Shown here in pieces: positions 1 through 11,259 of a stretch of 64,000 nucleotides of DNA (position 1 is the stretch's first letter; each line of letters starts with the position of its first letter). The position numbers and the translations under genes were made by a program. The stretch is from Solicoccozyma terricola (Eukaryota; Basidiomycota; Tremellomycetes; Filobasidiales; Piskurozymaceae), in assembly GCA_001600875.1 (NCBI GenBank), contig BCLD01000002.1, positions 739,053-803,052 of the forward strand, in the 5' to 3' direction. Below the pieces are notes generated by a model that was given only the letters and a program-made list of their open reading frames with translations, was not told the DNA's origin and ran no database searches.

Positions 1-990
1 AATAGTACTCGAACATCGTTTCGGCAACGGCAATCTATCGGCAGTGACGTGGGAGTGAGATTCTGGATGTTCTGCATTGGCAGCGTCTGCTACTCACCTC
101 AACGTCATCTGGCGTCCAGATGTGGTTTTGCGTCAGAACAGGTGGGAACTGTGTAGGTGGGAGAATCAGAGAAGCTCCCCCCTATCGCAACAATGCTCTG
201 TGCGTACGTTCGTTGCAGGTACATGCACAGCGAAAGATTTGACGGATCGGTTGGGGAATGATAGGACGTCGTCTTGTATGAGAGATCAGATTAGTTTGAT
301 GATTTTCGCCTGACTTGCCAGATGTCGAACGCACCTCCCAGCGTCTCTAGTTGTAAAATCTCATCGAACACCTTGCGTTCGCTAGATTTAGCGGTCCACA
401 TGCTGGTGTCCTGGAGCGCAGCGACTGTCGGATAGTTTCGCAGATCAACGGAATTGCGCACGGAATAAAGCCTGAAAGGACGCACCGTATTCATCCTGCT
501 TTGCCTTGAAATCAAGTTGCGCTGGATCATCGTCCCCGTTTCTGAACGGCGAAAAGTGATTGTTCACGACAAAGAGGCTGTCGTTGCGGTGATATGGTCG
601 TTGGTGCGCTGTGTAGTTGAAGAAGGGTTCCTCTGGGATCACTACTCCCGGTGCACTATCCCAAAGTATCCATATCAGCTATTTACTGGTCGTACCTGCC
701 TTTCTACCCCTCATTCACCGGAATTTGAAAACGGAGCGCTCGAACAAACGTAACCCAACATCCCATCGTCTGATATCTCCGCAGTCTTTACCGTCCACAA
801 GCACGAGTCTTGCATCCGCTTGAGTGTTCATGTTGGGGTAAAGATCTGGCGCTCGCACCCAACCACGAACGATGCAGTCCCAGGATGCGGGTGTGGCATG
901 CTCGACGTGTACAACGACAGCATTCGCCGGTAGACTGAACGCTCTCACTCCTGCGCTGAACGCCAGCGTAAGAACGGCGGATATGAGCAT
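1..990 (-). CDS. Secreted or membrane-anchored protein of unknown family, partial
   Basis: The start at 990 gives a hydrophobic N-terminus (MLISAVLTLAFSAGVRAFS) that looks like a signal peptide or anchor. Exon 1 (990 to about 720) ends in FKFR at a GTGAAT donor. Exon 2 runs from about 650 to 500 (VVIPEEPFFNYTAHQRPYHR onward). A 60-base intron with donor GTGCGT and acceptor CCGACAG then leads to exon 3 (VAALQDTSMWTAKSSERKVF, then LETLGGAFDIWQ). An open stretch near 165-100 (FPPVLTQNHIWTPDDVE, then a GTGAGT donor) and bases 1-30 (IAVAETMFEYY) read as further exons, so the gene appears to leave the window at base 1. I do not recognise the family. The next gene upstream, the thiolase on the same strand, ends 258 bases away. 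Confidence 0.5.
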
Positions 991-1248
991 GGTGGATGGT
1001 ATCTTCGTTGATGTGTTTGGATGTTGGTGCAGAGGATGCCATTCCGACTACCCCGCAGATGTCTGTCTCAATGAGGTGAAAGAGACGCGGTGGCGGCGAA
1101 GTGGGCGTGCCTGGCCGCCGGATGTGGGATGTCCGCCGCCGGACGCGGTGGTGGTCACCTCGTGTCGCCCGCCCGGTTTTTGGGCAAGGGGAGTCATCAT
1201 TCCATTCATCGGACGACATTCGGCACGGGCGGGTACACCATATCCTAT

Positions 1249-3391
1249 CTACACACGCTCCAGTACGACAGCAACACCTTGACCACCACCTGATGACGGG
1301 CGAGTACAAGGCGTAGTATCAGCTTTGGTTGTTTTTATCCGTACAGCCTTGGACAAACACCCACCGATACACGCGCTTCCGATTGCCCACTTCTTGTTCA
1401 ACCTGTGCAGGTTGTGGGTGAGGTTGGCGATGATTCGGGCACCGGATGCACCGAGTGGGTGGCCTGGAGTTGGTGTATGGGTCAGCCAGCGATAAGGACC
1501 ATTATCAGATTCAAACGAATGATGAATTTACCAAGGGCGATCGCACCGCCTGCACCAGACACGGGCCCGTCAGCTTTCCTGAGACATACGCCAAAGCGGA
1601 CGGGGCATCCTCACCAAACATGTTCGATTTCTCATTCGGTAGTTCCAGCTCCTTCTGAACCGCCAACCATTGCGCAGCGAATGCTTCATTGACGTCGATG
1701 ATATCCATATCTGCCATTGTTTTCCCCGCTCTGCCGATCCGAACGAACACCTCCTCAGAGATCTACACCTTCAAGCGACACCCCCAATTCGCACTCCTCA
1801 CCTTTGCAAGGCCATCTGACAACTGATAACCGGTCCCAAACCCATTGTCGCTGGCTCACAAGCACTCCAAGCATATCCAGCGACTCTAGCAAGCGGCGTC
1901 ACTCCATACTTTTTCACCGCTTCTTCAGACATGACGACATTAGCCGCACCACCATCTGAAATACCCGAAGCGTTGCCAGCAGTGACGGTACCTGTTTTCG
2001 GTATGAAAACTGGACGAAGATTAGCGAGAGTGGATGTAGTGGTTTGAGGACGTGGGTGTTCGTCGGTTGTGAATGTTGCTGATGGGTCTTTCTTGGTTGG
2101 GATTGGGACGGAAATGAGTTCAGCGGTGAATGCACCTGCTTTATTCGCTTCAGCCCATCGAGCTTGGGATTGAGCGGCGTAGGCTGCCGGGGGGAGGGGG
2201 GGGGGGGGGGAAGACAGGCGACATTAGAACATCATGCGATTGAAGTTGCAGATGTAAACAAAAACTCACCATCACAGTCCTCCCTCGTGATTCCATACTT
2301 CTTTGCGAGATTCTCAGCCGTAACTATTGTTTAGAAAGGAAAAAGAATCCCCCACACACCCAAATCAGCTCCCATCCCATCCCACAACATCCCAACCCTA
2401 TACGACTCACTCCCCATCGGAGTCTTCTCCCCATGTCCAACATTATGATCGACCAACGCTCCACTCAATGAATCCTGCAAACTCAAATCCACACCATACT
2501 TTGTTCCCCATCTAGTTTCACCCGAAAGTAAAAAAGGAGAACTCGACATGTTTTCAGCTCCTCCTGATAAACAAACTGAAGCTTCACCGAGAGAGATTGT
2601 TTGAACGGCGTTGATTAGTGATTGAATACCTGATCCACATAGACTGTCATGACATGTTAATAAAAAATAAAAAAGGATGTCGTTCACACCATAGTCAGTG
2701 ATTTGTTGTTTCAACAACCACAAGCGCCCCCCCCCCCCCCNCCTTAAACTCACCGATTAACAGTCAAAGCGGGTGTACTAACATCACATCCGGACAAATG
2801 TCCAACATGACGAGCAAAGTACGGAGCTGTGATATCAGATGCAGTGACGTTTCTATATCATGGGGGGGTTGGTGGTGGTGGTGGTGTTGTTGGTAGTGGT
2901 GGTGGTGGTGGTGGTGGTTGGTTGGTTGATAATGATCAGTAGGGATATTAATTTACGAAAATGGGGAAAAGAAAGGAGAAGTGAGGAGGGTTGTTTTTCG
3001 TAAGCGGGTGGGGATTTATTTATAGCCGTGTTGCGATATGATATTGCAAGGTTTGACCCCCCCCCCCCACCCTCTCCCTCCCTCTCCTTCCAAGACAACA
3101 CAAACTCACCCCATAAACACCTGATCAACATGAACACCTTGCGGTAATTCCGCCAACGCGGCTTTCCCTGCCATTCCNNNNNNNNNNNNNNNNNNNNNNN
3201 NNNNNNNNNNNNNNNNNNNNNNNNNNNNNNNNNNNNNNNNNNNNNNNNNNNNNNNNNNNNNNNNNNNNNNNNNNNNNNNNNNNNNNNNNNNNNNNNNNNN
3301 NNGGGGGGATGAGTAAAACTCACTTGCCGCCGAACGCTCCGAATGGAGTACGTTTTGATGCGACGATGAATGATGATGGTACTGGTGGCAT
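1249..3391 (-). CDS. 3-ketoacyl-CoA thiolase / acetyl-CoA acyltransferase (ACAA2-like)
   Basis: Thiolase that cleaves 3-ketoacyl-CoA, or condenses two acetyl-CoA. The start at 3391 reads MPPVPSSFIVASKRTPFGAF. Later exons give ARHVGHLSGCDVSTPALTVN, then LCGSGIQSLINAVQTISLGE with the nucleophilic Cys, GGAENMSSSPF, GITREDCDAYAAQSQARWAE, TVTAGNASGISDGGAANVVM, the VNEAFA motif and SACIGGGQGVAVVLERV before the stop at 1249-1251. The last intron (donor GTGGGT, acceptor CATCAG) splits the GGGQG loop and joins cleanly in frame. The order and wording fit the mitochondrial or peroxisomal ACAA2 class better than cytosolic ERG10, although that split is inference. The N gap 3178-3302 removes the start of exon 2. 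The HPLG loop falls in a poorly resolved intron edge near 1560-1440. Several introns carry G or C homopolymers. Confidence 0.9.
3178..3302. other. Assembly gap (125 N)
   Basis: Run of N inside the thiolase gene. It hides the 3' part of intron 1 and the first codons of exon 2. The sequence resumes in frame with GMAGKAALAELPQGVHVDQV. Confidence 0.99.
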
Positions 3392-3396
3392 GACTA

Positions 3397-3443
<47 letters not shown>

Positions 3444-3869
3444 TGGGGGGTGGTGGGGAGTAGGTGGTAAGTAGTTGTGGATGTTGAAGCTGATATACGG
3501 GATGATTAAGACCACCCACCGGTTATAAACACTCCGGCGGGGCCTCCACTAACCGTGTAATCACGTGACACCGGGGGGAGGGGGAGGGGGAGGGCGGGGG
3601 ACGGGGTGGCGGGGGCGAGGGGCGAGGGCACGAGACGAGGAGAGGAAGATAAGGCTATCGTTTATAACATTTGGGGGGGAGCAGTGGAGGAGAGGGGGGA
3701 GCAAAATTAGACTATATTCCATAACATTCTGGGCGGGAGGAGGAGGAGGGATAGGGCTGGGGGAAAAGAGAGGAAGGCGGGGACGGTGGGATGATACTAT
3801 TATATAACATTTCACAGCCACCGTCCCAACCACCCGTCTCTCTGCTGATACACCCCCCCCCCCTCCCTC
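3392..3869. promoter_or_regulatory. Upstream region of the thiolase gene with TCACGTGA box
   Basis: No convincing gene. A perfect palindrome TCACGTGA (E-box core) lies at 3561-3568, 170 bases upstream of the thiolase start. The rest to 3840 is G-rich on the + strand, with a duplicated stretch reading TATAACATTyyggg at about 3662, 3718 and 3800. The open frames here are low-complexity. Confidence 0.45.
3401..3442 (-). repeat. (CA)21 microsatellite in the thiolase leader
   Basis: Perfect TG dinucleotide run on the + strand, that is CA in the thiolase mRNA. It ends about 10 bases before the start codon at 3391. Confidence 0.9.
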
Positions 3870-4604
3870 TCACTTCTCTGCTACGTAAGTTGAATATATT
3901 CCAACCGGGAGAATATGTCGATACGGAGTGAACACTGGATATTCATGTTTAGAAATCAAAGAAGATCTCGAAAATGGTGATTTCATTCTAGGTGGTGGTG
4001 GTTGTTGTTGTTGTTGATCGATTTCCATCCCTGTTTGATGAGGAGACTTGAAGAGTTCATCTTCCAAGAGTTCATCTTCCTCATCCAACGGTTCGATTTT
4101 AACCTTTGGAGTCTCATCTAAAACAGGTATAAAGAGATTCTTCGTCTTTTTCAAAGTTTGGAATATAGATGGTTTCGGACAGGTCGCATCGAAGGTACCG
4201 ATGTTGAGATCACGTTTCACGTTTGAATTATTCGGTTGCATTGGCGTCATGAATGTATTGTATCCCATATCATCAACTCCAGGATCCAAGATCGGAAAGA
4301 TCGGCGTAGAAATTTCGCGAGTAGATGACTGCACCACGTTGAACGAATTGTATTCCATCCAAGCTTCACCCCCACTCCGCTCCAGTGTCACCCCAAACCT
4401 CCATCGTTCAATTCGTTCAAGCTTCTCACTAGTCATCTCTTCAACGTCGACCTCGGTTATTTCTTCGGATTGAACATCAGGACTTGAAGACCGGTATTCG
4501 TATTCGAATTTTGGAATCTTATTACCATCAAGTGATACTATCTTTCCTCCATTCATCACACGAACGAAAACAGCCCGTTGTGGTTGACCTGTAGCTTGAG
4601 CCAT
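3870..4604 (-). CDS. Hypothetical protein, 244 aa, single exon
   Basis: Uninterrupted frame from MAQATGQPQRAVFVRVMNGG to a stop at 3870. It has a mixed-composition N-terminal half (residues 1-130), an acidic stretch (PLDEEDELLEDELF, about 175-190), a glutamine and proline run (QQQQQPPPP, about 200-208) and an ordered-looking C-terminus (HEYPVFTPYRHILPVGIYST). No known domain, signal peptide or membrane segment is visible. Normal codon use over 735 bases without a stop supports a real gene. The promoter side (4605-4665) carries a G run. Confidence 0.7.
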   Translation of the reverse strand: MAQATGQPQRAVFVRVMNGGKIVSLDGNKIPKFEYEYRSSSPDVQSEEITEVDVEEMTSEKLERIERWRFGVTLERSGGEAWMEYNSFNVVQSSTREISTPIFPILDPGVDDMGYNTFMTPMQPNNSNVKRDLNIGTFDATCPKPSIFQTLKKTKNLFIPVLDETPKVKIEPLDEEDELLEDELFKSPHQTGMEIDQQQQQPPPPRMKSPFSRSSLISKHEYPVFTPYRHILPVGIYSTYVAEK

Positions 4605-5062
4605 GTTACTACGGGTACGCAGGGGGTCCGCGGGGAGAGGGTGGCGGGGGGGGGGGGGGGGGTGGATTATATGATGTTCGTCGTCAAGAGGGTGGACTGT
4701 AAGACTCGAGAGGGTTCGTTATCGGTATCGGTATCGATATATGTCCTAGGCAAAACATGTTAACCAAATACCAATGTTGAATGATATTCTCCGCTGCGGG
4801 TCCATCATTGACCATGAATCAGGAACGAACGGAAGCGGTGACTTGCAACGTCAAACAGGTACATGGATGTAAATAATGAAAGGTCACACACTATAACCTA
4901 CCTAGTCGAGAGCGATCGAAGCGGAGAGCGACATGGTGATAGTTCCATCCTACGAGAGAAAAAAAGAAAAAAATTACAAAAATACAATCGCGCCTACAAC
5001 CACGTAGATAAGATATCGGAAGTAAAAATTTCACAAAACGCCCCCAAGCCGGTATCCAGTTT
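4605..5062. other. Intergenic region, no gene seen
   Basis: Lies between the start of the 244-aa gene (4604) and the end of the MATE gene (5063), both on the - strand. It holds a G run (about 4647-4661) and an A-rich stretch near 4955-4985 downstream of the MATE stop, suitable as a 3' end region. No credible reading frame. Confidence 0.6.
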
Positions 5063-7081
5063 CTATAAGTTTTCCACCGACCGTCTAACCTCAGCCCTAT
5101 CCATCTCCTTTCTCCAATCTGTCTTGAATAAATACACCAATCCTTCCGTGATTCCAACCAAGAACAAACCCAGACTTTGACCACTCCACAATCCGACCAG
5201 GCCCCAACCGGCATGGAAAGCGAGTGCGTAACCGACTGGAATGCCGACTAGGTAATATGATACGAGGTGGATGGTAGCCGCCAAATGCTGTTTAGCGAGT
5301 GCACGTAGGACAGCGCCACCGGAGCTTTGAAGCTGATGTAAAGACGGCCCGCCCGACATATCAGTTATCGTCATGTTGAAGGATAATTCGAAACACTCAC
5401 CGCATCCCATAGCTGGTATGTCGCCATCGGTACAATAACCCTCTTGATCAAATCTATCGTCTCTGGATCTTCCGTGAATATTCTAGCCAACGCCCCTCTT
5501 CCGAGAAGCATCCCTCCCGCAAGGAGGACGGCAGATCCGATTAACAGCGTGTAAGACGCCCGAACCATGACGATCGCCGATCGAATACCAGGCTGGCCGT
5601 GGCCAACGATGTTGCCAAGACGAGCGAGGGAAGCAGCCGAACCAGCGTAGGGTATCATGGTCAAGAACAGGTCGACTGCAGAGCGGGCATAGTCAATTGA
5701 TTATTTGTACTTGCGGAACCGCAGGGGGAAGAATCGGCTGACTGTTCGTGATGGCTGCCTGAGCCGCGACTGGAATTTCTCCCAGTCGTCCTGCGAATAA
5801 AGAAACGATCTCGAAGCTCCTTGATTCGCCGCTCCTGTTTAGCAGACTGCACAGACAAGGACGGTAGTTATCCCTTACTTACCACCACTCGGAGCCATAC
5901 ATCTGTTGAATGGATCAATCGAATATCAGCTCGACAGCTCGTTCCACCCGATAATTTAAACACTTAAACACTCACGAAGATGCAAGGTATCATGATATGC
6001 AAATATGCACCCCACCCATTCAACGCTCTTCTATCCCAACCACCCCAACACTCTTTCGCCTTTGAATTCCAGATCCACACAACCAACAACAGACCGATCA
6101 GCCAATCAGAGCATGCCAAAGCCACCATCGCTCCATTCCCGCCCAATGAAGTCTTGTGAACGAGTACGTAGGTGAGAACCAGATGGAATGGTAAGACCCC
6201 GAGTACTACGAATGTTGCCGCGTGGAATATACCTTGTGCTTGGAGGAAAGACTTTGTCGTTTCCATGAGGGCTGTCTCGCCCGGGGGGGGGGGGGGGGGG
6301 GGTTAAGAAGTAAATGTCAGCAGAATCGTTATATCCCGGAAAACAATGCAGTTGCTCACCGTAACCCGGTATACTGAGTGTTGCCCATCGCATATACGGT
6401 TTCAGACCTGCGGCCAAGCTGGGCGGTTGATCTAGCGCAAGCATGATCGGCTCGATGTTCCACCACATTACGATAACAGGTATGGTGCATATGTTTGTCA
6501 GCATAAAGCTACGAAGAGCGATGACGCCCATATCGGTTTTGACATTGGTTTTTGAGGTGAACAGAGGAGCTGAAAGGGTGATTTGAGCGGACGTTGAGGC
6601 AAGGACGACGAGGTACCCTGTCACTCCTGCGATTTGGTTGCCGTTACCTACGATACCGAGTTCTATGGGTCCGAGTTGACTGTGAGGTAAGAAAAAAAAA
6701 AAGGGGGGGGGGGGGTATGCGGTCAGATAGATGTGAGCCGATTGCAACGTACCGCATGATTGACACAGACGCTGCTCACCCTGCTATTGCAGTCGTTGAG
6801 ATATTGAGCAAACCCTCAAGCATAAATCCCACCACCATCGGGAATGCTGACTTGATCAACAAAGACACCGCCTTGCCGTACGTTTCCACACGAGTGCAGT
6901 CATCTTCATCGTCATAACGCTTGGCAAGAAGTGAGGTGGTTTCATCGGCCGCAGTGCCGTTGGGATGGTCGAGGTCGGCATGGGATAGGCGGGTTGGAGA
7001 GTGATCTAGGTCTCCGGCGACTTGATGGTGTATGTGTGGACGAGGTGTTATGGCGCCGTGGCTTTCGCGACGAGGCAACAT
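5063..7081 (-). CDS. MATE family multidrug/toxin extrusion transporter
   Basis: Multi-pass cation/drug antiporter. The start at 7081 reads MLPRRESHGAITPRPHIHHQ, and a hydrophilic tail of about 75 residues precedes the first membrane segment (LLIKSAFPMVVGFMLEGLLN). The following exons give the family landmarks: QLGPIELGIVGNGNQIAGVT, ATLSIPGYG, TTKSFLQAQGIFHAATFVVL, then FEIVSLFAGRLGEIPVAAQA, IPYAGSAASLARLGNIVGHG and VLRALAKQHLAATIHLVSYY. The C-terminus is FKTDWRKEMDRAEVRRSVENL. At least six introns can be placed. One near 6283-6302 holds a 20-base G run and another near 6703-6713 a shorter one. The substrate cannot be told from sequence. Fungal members sit in the vacuolar or plasma membrane. 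Confidence 0.92.
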
Positions 7082-7372
7082 GGTGAGTACCTGCAGATGA
7101 TGTGTTGAAAGGGGTGCGGTGGTCAGTGCTGCTGGCTGCCCTCATTTAATCTAGCATGACGGTGACACACCGATGCTGCCGTCCGATGAGATTTCCCGAC
7201 GATATCTGGCTGGAATCTGTGGATAGGAGGGTCGCACTTTGTCGCGGAACAACTTTATTCTTTTAGCCGCAAAGTAAACCCGGGCGGGCACGTGATCGTG
7301 ATGGGCATGTGTTAACAGCATGGCTCATAATACACGCCGGGGGTATACACACACACACAGCCTTCACAACAT

Positions 7373-10300
7373 CTACCCTCCCTTCTTTCGCGACGTCATC
7401 GGACTTCCAGATCTGCTCGACACCGCTGAATCCACCGCTGGCATTTGCGTGAACGAGATGACGGAAAACTGTAGCAGTTGGTGATCAGTCAGGTATGCGC
7501 GGGGACAGGCGACGGCATCTCATTTTCACTCACCATATCCCACCAGTTCTTCACCAGCTCCTGGTCCGCCCGATTTGGTGGTACGCGGGCGCAGAGAGCG
7601 CAAGCGATGTGGAGGACCTTGGTCCGCTGTAGTAGGATGGTTTATTAGCGGACGTTCACACCAAAAGGAAAGGCAAGAGTCCGATGACATACCATGCTTT
7701 CTCCATTCGCTGCCAGATCTTCCGTAGGGATACTGTTCAAAGAGGGGGAGAGTGGGATTGATTGAGCTCTGCGTCCAAGGCAAAAAGCCTTCTGGCGGCA
7801 ACATCATCGGCCTCACCTGATGAGCAGCGAGTACACGTCCCGTGCAACGTCTTCCCTTTCTCTCGCCAATTGCTCTTTGTCCACATCAAGCGATGCTCTC
7901 AGGTCGTACTGTGGGGGCAGTAAGGTATCCTGTTCAGCCGAATCTCTTACATCCCCAACCCCGGAGAGTAGCATCCCACTCACCAATGCAAACTTGGCAA
8001 TCGCCGCTGTAATCAACACATTCGCCCTCTCCATCGCAAACACTTGTCTTGCCGAATCCGACCACCCGGGGATATCCCCACTGTTTCCCTGCATGACGTT
8101 TGGTAACTCGTCCACGATCGCATGGACACGATCCTCCGCTTGCACTGCCCATGCTGTCGTCACCGCGGGACGGGGACCGCACGGGGAATGCAACGTGCGG
8201 TGTACGAAGAACGTCTCCGAGAGGACACGGAAGACTTTGCACACGGATACGAAGCCAACGAGGTACGACACCCTGGACGGAGGTTGGGCGAATGTACCCT
8301 GAGAAGTGATAAACTCATCATCCGTCTCTTCCGGAAACGAACAAACGCCTTGAAAATCGTTCAAAAGCATAGGGAGGCCGGGTATTGCACGCGTTTTATC
8401 CATCGCGTAGAGGTGCCAAAATGTGCGTCTTCGAAGTTGGATCTCGATGGGGTCAAGACCGAGCGTCGCTGTTTTTGCGTCGTTATGAAGACCCATCGAG
8501 TAAGTAAGTTGAGCGGCTATACCGAGACGGACTCCAGCGGCCTGATTGAGGCCAATGGAGATGAGGTAGAAGTAGTCGCTGTAAAGAGTTACATGTTACG
8601 TAAGTGTCAGTACGTGTCGTTGACTTGTGAGGCAATGGCGTTATGACCCACAACATAATGGTCGCCACATGCACCAAAGTGACATTTTCCAAATAAAACG
8701 ACTCCAATGATAAACAAGTCCGATGACATCTCCTCTGTAGTCGTTTCAAACCTTCAATGTCGAATGTCCCGCTCATTCTACTCGTCGGTAGTTGCGAGAT
8801 GACGTATACGACTGTCGGGAGGTTATTATATCAGCCAACCCACCGACCCAACCGTCCCAGCGACCGCGAGCTACTCACCTATCGATAACAACAACGCTCT
8901 AAAGCTCGGATCCCTAATATCCAACCTCGTCGCCAAATTCTCCGCAAAAGTCGGTCGATGAACGATCGGCATAAGTGGGTAGAGGTATTTGAGGAACAAT
9001 GAGATGAAGTAGCATAGATCAGACCACGATACTACGTCTTCGACTTGAGGCATTTTTTTATTTGCTGCTGATGGTTTTAATGGCCAATCTGGGGAGTCGG
9101 ATGATTGTGTAAGTCCGGGTGGGAATGTTGATGTCGCGGTCAAGTTTGGTAATCCCCCGCCTCCGGCTGTAGGTGATGGACCTAACGTATCTGAATATGG
9201 ACCGAACGAAGTACGACCCGGTGTTCCACCTATTCCTCCCCCAAAACCCATTTGAAACCCCTCTGAACTTCTTGGATGAATCGATGAAAAATCCATCCCT
9301 TCCATCAAATCTTCCCCAATGGGAAATCCACCGCCACCCGAACCACCACCACCACCCACTCCAGATCCATTCCCATCACCTAACAAACTATCCAACCACG
9401 CAGCAGTCGATCCTCCACTTGGATTAAACGTATTAATCGGTATCCCAGATTGGAATCCACCCGTCGTCGTCGTCGTCGCCGCCGCCGCACCACCCGTCGC
9501 CGACGCCGCAACACCTATCCCACTTGAAACTGGAATCCCAGAAATAGTCCTATTATCAGATGGAGTTGATAATGCATTCGGTGAGAACCCTTGTCCTTGT
9601 CCATGGCCTGTAATAAACGACAATGATTCATCGAATGATCTATATTCATGTGGTGGTGGTGGTGTTGGTGGTTGTTGTTGTTGTTGTTGTTGTTGCGGTC
9701 CTTGGGGATGCGGATGTGGATGTGGATGTGGATGTTGAGAACGCATCGAATGTTGATTTCCTGGAGATCTAGATCTTTTCCTAGATTGACCGAAATCACT
9801 AGACGATGATAATTGATCGCTTTGATTCGGTTGTCTTTGTGATCTGTAAGCCGCTACGAGACTATATGTGTTTTGGTAGTGAGGAGGAATGGGGGAGAGA
9901 GAGATTGGGTCGATTAGTATAACATTGTCGAATTAAACCCGCGACGCTAGAAGGGGAATACGAAGTGCTCGCTACGTTCGCCAAAGACAGTAGTCTTCGC
10001 TCAGCGAGGATACGAGTGCGCACTACATTCGCGACGATATGAATGCTCGCGGGAAGTTCACGATGAGTGCTCGCTTCCATCGCGAAGTAATGGATTGCTC
10101 ACTACGTTCGCAATTGAAGTACTCTTCTCGCTTCGCTTCGCTCTCCCTCATCCCTTTCCACCCGCACCCACTCACGCGCTAGTCCTCCCCGGTTTCTTCT
10201 TTATATAATCGTATGTACAAGGTAGGTCGATATTCCGACATGGTTGACATTCTTTATCACCTGGTTTTGAATCCTGTGGGAGTACGCATTTGACCTAGGG

Positions 10301-10610
10301 TTGGGGGTGTTGTGTTAAAGACGACGGAGAGGAATAGTGGATTGTGGGATGAGAAGGAGGTGGGGAAAAATCAGCTATCACACTTCAACAAGTGGAGGCA
10401 ATGAATGGCATGTAGCCCCACCGCCCAGATCCGTGAAGTGAAAAAAAGAAAAAGGAAAAAAAAAAACACAGGAACCCCTCCCCCCCAACTCACCTTCCTC
10501 TTCCGACAATTATCACAGGTCTTGTTCTCTCTTTTTGTTGATTGTGATTGACCGCCTACCCCAATCGCCGTCTCCCCTGACGGTGTGACTGAACTATCAT
10601 CAGACAGCAT
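7373..10610 (-). CDS. Zn2Cys6 transcription factor with fungal-specific middle homology domain
   Basis: DNA-binding regulator. Exon 1 from 10610 (MLSDDSSVTPSGETAIGVGG) ends in TCDNCRKRKV. Exon 2 (about 10290-10176) continues KCVLPQDSKPGDKECQPCRN, then IDLPCTYDYIKKKPGRTSA, so the six-Cys cluster is split by an intron. After a 314-base intron (9862-10175) a disordered section follows with HPHPHPHPHP, a poly-Q run and Gly/Ser tracts. The Fungal_trans region then begins (LFLKYLYPLMPIVHRPTFAE and, later, YSMGLHNDAKTATLGLDPIE, RRRTFWHLYAMDKTRAIPGL). The C-terminus is FSVISFTQMPAVDSAVSSRS, with stop TAG at 7373-7375. An in-frame ATG at 10943 would add 111 low-complexity residues; I prefer 10610. The target pathway is unknown; a link to the MATE gene next door is only a possibility. 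Confidence 0.88.
9958..10139 (-). repeat. Intronic GCGAACG-type repeat, copy 1 (Zn2Cys6 factor intron)
   Basis: Lies inside the 314-base intron 9862-10175. Read on the gene's strand, it contains GCGAACGTAGTGAGC exactly (10097-10111) and GCGAACGTAGCGAGC (9967-9981), plus several degenerate relatives (for example GCGAGCATTC near 10045). The same 15-mer is the core of the tandem array in the STN1 intron. The repeat occupies most of the intron. Confidence 0.8.
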
Positions 10611-11259
10611 AGTTCCCACTTTTTTGAGATATGAGGATACTCCACAGCTGATTCGACGATGTGACGGCGGATAACCGGGGAGATCGAGGGGATTGGAATG
10701 AGCGGAGTCGGGGAAGGTGTGAGGGTGGATGGGATGGGAGGGGAACCAACGAGGATGTCCACCGTGTATCGTATCGCCGTGCCAGAATACAATCCAACGA
10801 ATGCGGGTGCCGCTTCCTGCCGCTGGATGGTGCTTTGGGACGATCAGTGATGGTGCTGACGCTCTGAATGATCGTGAACGACGATGTTGGCCCGCTGCTT
10901 CTCGTCGGCGATCATCGGCCGGGCAAATCCGCGCTCCCATCATTCGACCGAGAATGACACGTCATGGTGGGTGGCTGGGTGGCGGTGGCGGTGGCGAATG
11001 ACCGCTATCTTCCCTTCAGGTGTTTCATCGAGTAGCATACCTCAAACATGAACAATATCCCATCCCTCGTTTCAAAGTACTCACCAGTTAAAAGCTGTAA
11101 ACCATGTAATCTCATAATCGGTGCATCTTAAGAACAAGATCGTTCATCAACAACACCACCATCTTCAAACCGTGATAATACACCGACCGACCGACCAACC
11201 AGCCAGTCAACCAACCAACCAACCAACCAACCAACCAACCACCTACCACCTATCAAACA
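10611..11259. promoter_or_regulatory. Divergent promoter between Zn2Cys6 factor and Lys-rich membrane protein
   Basis: No independent gene is supported. TGACACGTCA (10955-10964, within the perfect 12-base palindrome ATGACACGTCAT) is the reverse of a CRE-like decamer found again before the NOL8-like gene and the kinesin gene. From about 11190 to 11242 the leader of the + gene is a run of CCAA/AACC tetranucleotides ending shortly before the ATG at 11260. Confidence 0.5.

Noticed and set aside
2853..3515. 220-aa minus-strand ORF containing the N gap
   Set aside because: Reads through introns and microsatellites; the thiolase exons use a different frame.
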